This document shows positions 32,175 through 33,897 of a DNA stretch of 33,897 nucleotides, piece by piece. This DNA is from Acidimicrobiales bacterium (lineage in GTDB: Bacteria > Actinomycetota > Acidimicrobiia > Acidimicrobiales > CADCSY01): NCBI GenBank assembly GCA_035512495.1, contig DATKDW010000019.1:1-33897 (forward strand), in the 5' to 3' direction. Each line of letters starts with the position of its first letter. Position 1 is the first letter of the stretch. The position numbers and the translations under genes were made by a program. Under the pieces are notes generated by a model that did not search any database, had not been told where the DNA came from, and worked only from the letters and a program-made list of their open reading frames with translations.

Positions 32175-32585
32175 TTGGCGAAGGGCCAGCCATTCAGCGT
32201 GCGGTTGGACGAGTCAACCGAGCGCCTCGTCGAAGCAGAAGCGCGGCGGACCCGCCGCTCCAAGAGCGCCGTCGTCGAAGCGTTCACCGAAGAGGGTGCC
32301 CGCGTTCGCCGCTTCGCCGGCATCGCGTTCCGCGGTGACGATGCCAACCGGCGCGCCTGGGTGATCGGTTCCGGGCTGGACGTCTGGGAGATCGTCCAGC
32401 AGGCGGAGGAAGCCGCGCCACTTGCGCTGGTCGAGGATACCCACCTCTCGGCCGCACAGGTGCGACTCGCGCTCGCCTACCGGGCCGCCTTCCCCGAAGA
32501 GATCGACGCCCTCATCGTCGAGAACCACAGGCCGCTCGATGAGCTGCGCGTCCTCTATCCCTTCATCGAGGTCGTCGAGGCCTGA
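32175..32585 (+). CDS. Antitoxin: ribbon-helix-helix N-terminus plus DUF433-like C-terminus
   Basis: A 136-residue protein. Residues 5-45 have the ribbon-helix-helix pattern of small DNA-binding antitoxins (FSVRLDESTERLVEAEARR, then KSAVVEAFTEEGAR). Residues about 60-125 resemble DUF433 (SGLDVWEIVQQAEE and LSAAQVRLALAYRAAFPEEID), a domain usually paired with PIN-like toxins. The start is TTG at 32175 with AGGAGG exactly 6 nt upstream. It ends 2 nt before the toxin gene. The expected role is to bind and silence the toxin and repress the operon through the upstream palindrome. Confidence 0.85.
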   Translation: MAKGQPFSVRLDESTERLVEAEARRTRRSKSAVVEAFTEEGARVRRFAGIAFRGDDANRRAWVIGSGLDVWEIVQQAEEAAPLALVEDTHLSAAQVRLALAYRAAFPEEIDALIVENHRPLDELRVLYPFIEVVEA

Positions 32586-32587
32586 GC

Positions 32588-32938
32588 TTGCGGCTCCTCC
32601 TCGACGCCAACCTCTCCCCCAAGCGAATCGGCGCCGCCCTCGAACAACGAGGGCACGATGTGCTGAGTCTCGCCGCCGAGCCCAACCTCGGCGCGCTCGC
32701 CGACCCCCAGGTGCTCGAGCTCGCCGCCGAGCAAGGACGCATCCTCGTCACCCGAAACTCGCGCGACTTCGCGCCGCTGCTGCGGCAGTGGGCTGAAGCA
32801 GGTCGCGTCCACCCCGGCTGCATCCTCATCTGGACGCTCGCCCACAACGAGTTCGGCAAGATCATCGAGGCCGTAGCCGCGCTCCTCGACGAACGCAGCG
32901 ATCCGGCGCTTTGGCGAGATCTCACGGTGGCGCTGTAG
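32588..32938 (+). CDS. Toxin: DUF5615 PIN-like nuclease
   Basis: A 116-residue protein with the PIN-like DUF5615 pattern. It opens with the first acidic residue in RLLLDANLSP (Asp6), then HDVLSL, an internal helix with LADPQVLELAAEQG, and the strand ILVTRNSRDFAPL with the conserved T-R-N-x-x-D motif. Such proteins are the nuclease toxins of DUF433-linked pairs and are thought to cut RNA. The start is TTG at 32588, 2 nt after the antitoxin stop, with GAGG in the antitoxin's last codons as ribosome site. Length is normal and no catalytic residue appears lost. Confidence 0.85.
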   Translation: MRLLLDANLSPKRIGAALEQRGHDVLSLAAEPNLGALADPQVLELAAEQGRILVTRNSRDFAPLLRQWAEAGRVHPGCILIWTLAHNEFGKIIEAVAALLDERSDPALWRDLTVAL

Positions 32939-33011
32939 CGAGCACCGTCCCCTTCGGCCTCGGCAACGACCGGCCACGACGTCGGTACGGGCCGGCTTGA
33001 ATACGGAAGAA

Positions 33012-33036
33012 CCCCCCCCCCCCCCCCGGCAGGGGG
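33012..33036 (-). terminator. Hairpin with a 16-base C run downstream of the tRNA-Gly fragment
   Basis: On the minus strand CCCCC-TGCC-GGGGG is followed by TTCTTC, a likely tRNA terminator just past the CCA end. The 3' arm is part of a homopolymer of 16 G (C on the plus strand, 33012-33027). Such a run is prone to slippage and to base-count errors. Confidence 0.55.
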
Positions 33037-33042
33037 TTTCTC

Positions 33043-33090
33043 TGGAGCGGACGACGGGATTCGAACCCGCGACCCTCACCTTGGCAAGGC
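33043..33090 (-). other. 3' half of tRNA-Gly (GCC): probable attachment-site scar
   Basis: On the minus strand the sequence runs from the anticodon loop TTGCCAA through the 3' anticodon stem, the variable loop and the T-arm GCGGGTTCGAATCCCGT. It continues to the acceptor half CGTCCGC, discriminator T and an encoded CCA (33043-33045). The 5' half, D-arm and 5' acceptor strand are absent. Upstream bases are unrelated and do not offer GCGGACG. Tyrosine integrases use exactly this tRNA half as attachment core. Because the CCA side keeps a terminator-like hairpin, the integrated element probably lies to the right of 33,090. Confidence 0.7.
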
Positions 33091-33897
33091 GGCGAATGCC
33101 GTCTCTGGGGTCTCTGGGGTCACGTGATCTCCCTTTGGATCAAGGGTTTCGTCTATCTCGTCATCATCAGTAGCCCTGCGAGCCGAGCGGCAGTTGGCCA
33201 AGAGTTGGCCAACTCCTCGATCACGCGTTTGAGGGTGTGAGGCGTACACCGGGGCATCTTCGACGACCATCAACGGCCGAGCCCGAAGCTCAGTGCCGCT
33301 GGTCCCCACCTGCGGCGTTGAGGTTCTCGCTCACCGCACGATGAGGGTTGCGGGCGCCGGAGCGGAGATCGTGCATCACCGCGGTGTCGGGCTTCTGCCA
33401 TGCCTACTCCCCCAACCTCGCGAGCGTCGAGGCTCCCTTGCTCGGCCACAGGCTCACACCCGCCAGTGCGTGGGCGACAGCGCTAGCCAGATGGCGGGGA
33501 TCGCACCGCTGCCGCCAGAGGCTCCCTCCAAGAGCTCGCTCGGCGTCAGGCTGCGTTGTCCCGCGGGGCGCGCTACCCGGCCCAGCCGGGCCGGCACGGC
33601 CGCCTGCTGGACGTCATCGTCTGTGGTGGCCGAGGGAGTCCGCTGCCTCACCACCTGGATGCCATCGCGCACCACCGGCACGCCCGTGGTCGTCGCCACT
33701 CACCGTCAGCGCGGTCGTCGCCGAGCCGCCGACGCCGACCTCGCGTCCTATGCCCCACCGTTCCCGCACACTCGCCCTCTCCGCCCCCTCGCCCAGCCCG
33801 TCACGACCCGCGCTGACCGCCCGGCTCGAGTCGATCCTCTGGCGACCTCTCGCCTGTCTCAACGGCTACCGCGAGATGAGCACACAGACTTGCCGTG
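33091..33897. other. Stretch without a convincing gene
   Basis: About 800 bases next to the tRNA-Gly half. There is a tandem GTCTCTGGGG repeat (33100-33120) and two TTGGCCAA palindromes 12 nt apart (33193-33212). Minus-strand frames 33076-33309 and 33454-33699 are open but show no ribosome site or known motif. The first ends inside the tRNA fragment, where integrase genes of tRNA-targeting elements often end, yet no integrase catalytic residues are visible. It may be decayed mobile-element DNA. Confidence 0.4.

Noticed and set aside
33076-33309. Integrase C-terminus ending in the tRNA-Gly half
   Set aside because: The position is suggestive, but no tyrosine-recombinase catalytic residues or serine-recombinase motif can be seen in the 77 codons.

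Overview
The window is GC-rich actinomycete-type chromosome, read from the strong G/C third-position bias, GTG and TTG starts, Actinobacteria-style gene families, and many TANNNT-like -10 boxes placed 6-7 nt before a start codon (leaderless transcripts). The four-domain Liv transporter fusion and the PspC-fused histidine kinase would suit a deep-branching actinomycete such as an Acidimicrobiia member. That placement is inference, because no rRNA or core phylogenetic marker is present.

Left third (1-18,470) looks like ordinary, tightly packed chromosome. It holds tRNA-Cys, two small proteins, a cold-shock protein, and a two-gene heterodimeric ABC exporter. These are followed by a branched-chain-amino-acid-type ABC importer in which both permeases and both ATPases are one 1258-residue protein, overlapped by its binding-protein gene. 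Then come a DUF2237 protein, a bifunctional class A penicillin-binding protein with a long Thr/Ser tail, and a STAS protein. An envelope-stress-like module follows: a PspC-fused histidine kinase with a NarL-type regulator, divergent from a PspC/LiaF-like protein and a small membrane protein. An N,N-dimethylformamidase-like large subunit ends this part.

Middle (18,480-22,740) is a mosaic. A CopB-type P-type ATPase and a cupredoxin lipoprotein are intact, but they sit among gene stumps. These are the 3' end of a csoR-like copper repressor, the first codons of a methyltransferase, a piece of a CocE/NonD hydrolase, the first two thirds of an OmpR-type receiver with its operator, and the 3' end of an FGGY sugar kinase in the opposite orientation. 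This indicates repeated deletion and recombination, or less likely an assembly chimera.

Right part (22,740-33,040) is accessory in character. It has a tandem glyoxalase-like protein, two GNAT acetyltransferases, an ABC-F protein, a short leucyl-tRNA synthetase, a DinB/DUF664 protein, an amidase and a toxin-antitoxin pair. The synthetase is preceded by what looks like a complete ribosome-mediated attenuator: a leaderless 12-codon peptide with three Val, one Ile and three consecutive Leu codons, a perfect 10-bp hairpin and a strong intrinsic terminator. The ABC-F gene diverges from the same intergenic region, so the pair may respond to translation stress or an antibiotic. At 33,043-33,090 lies only the 3' half of a tRNA-Gly gene, which looks like the attachment-site scar of an integrated element. 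The last 800 bases hold no convincing gene.
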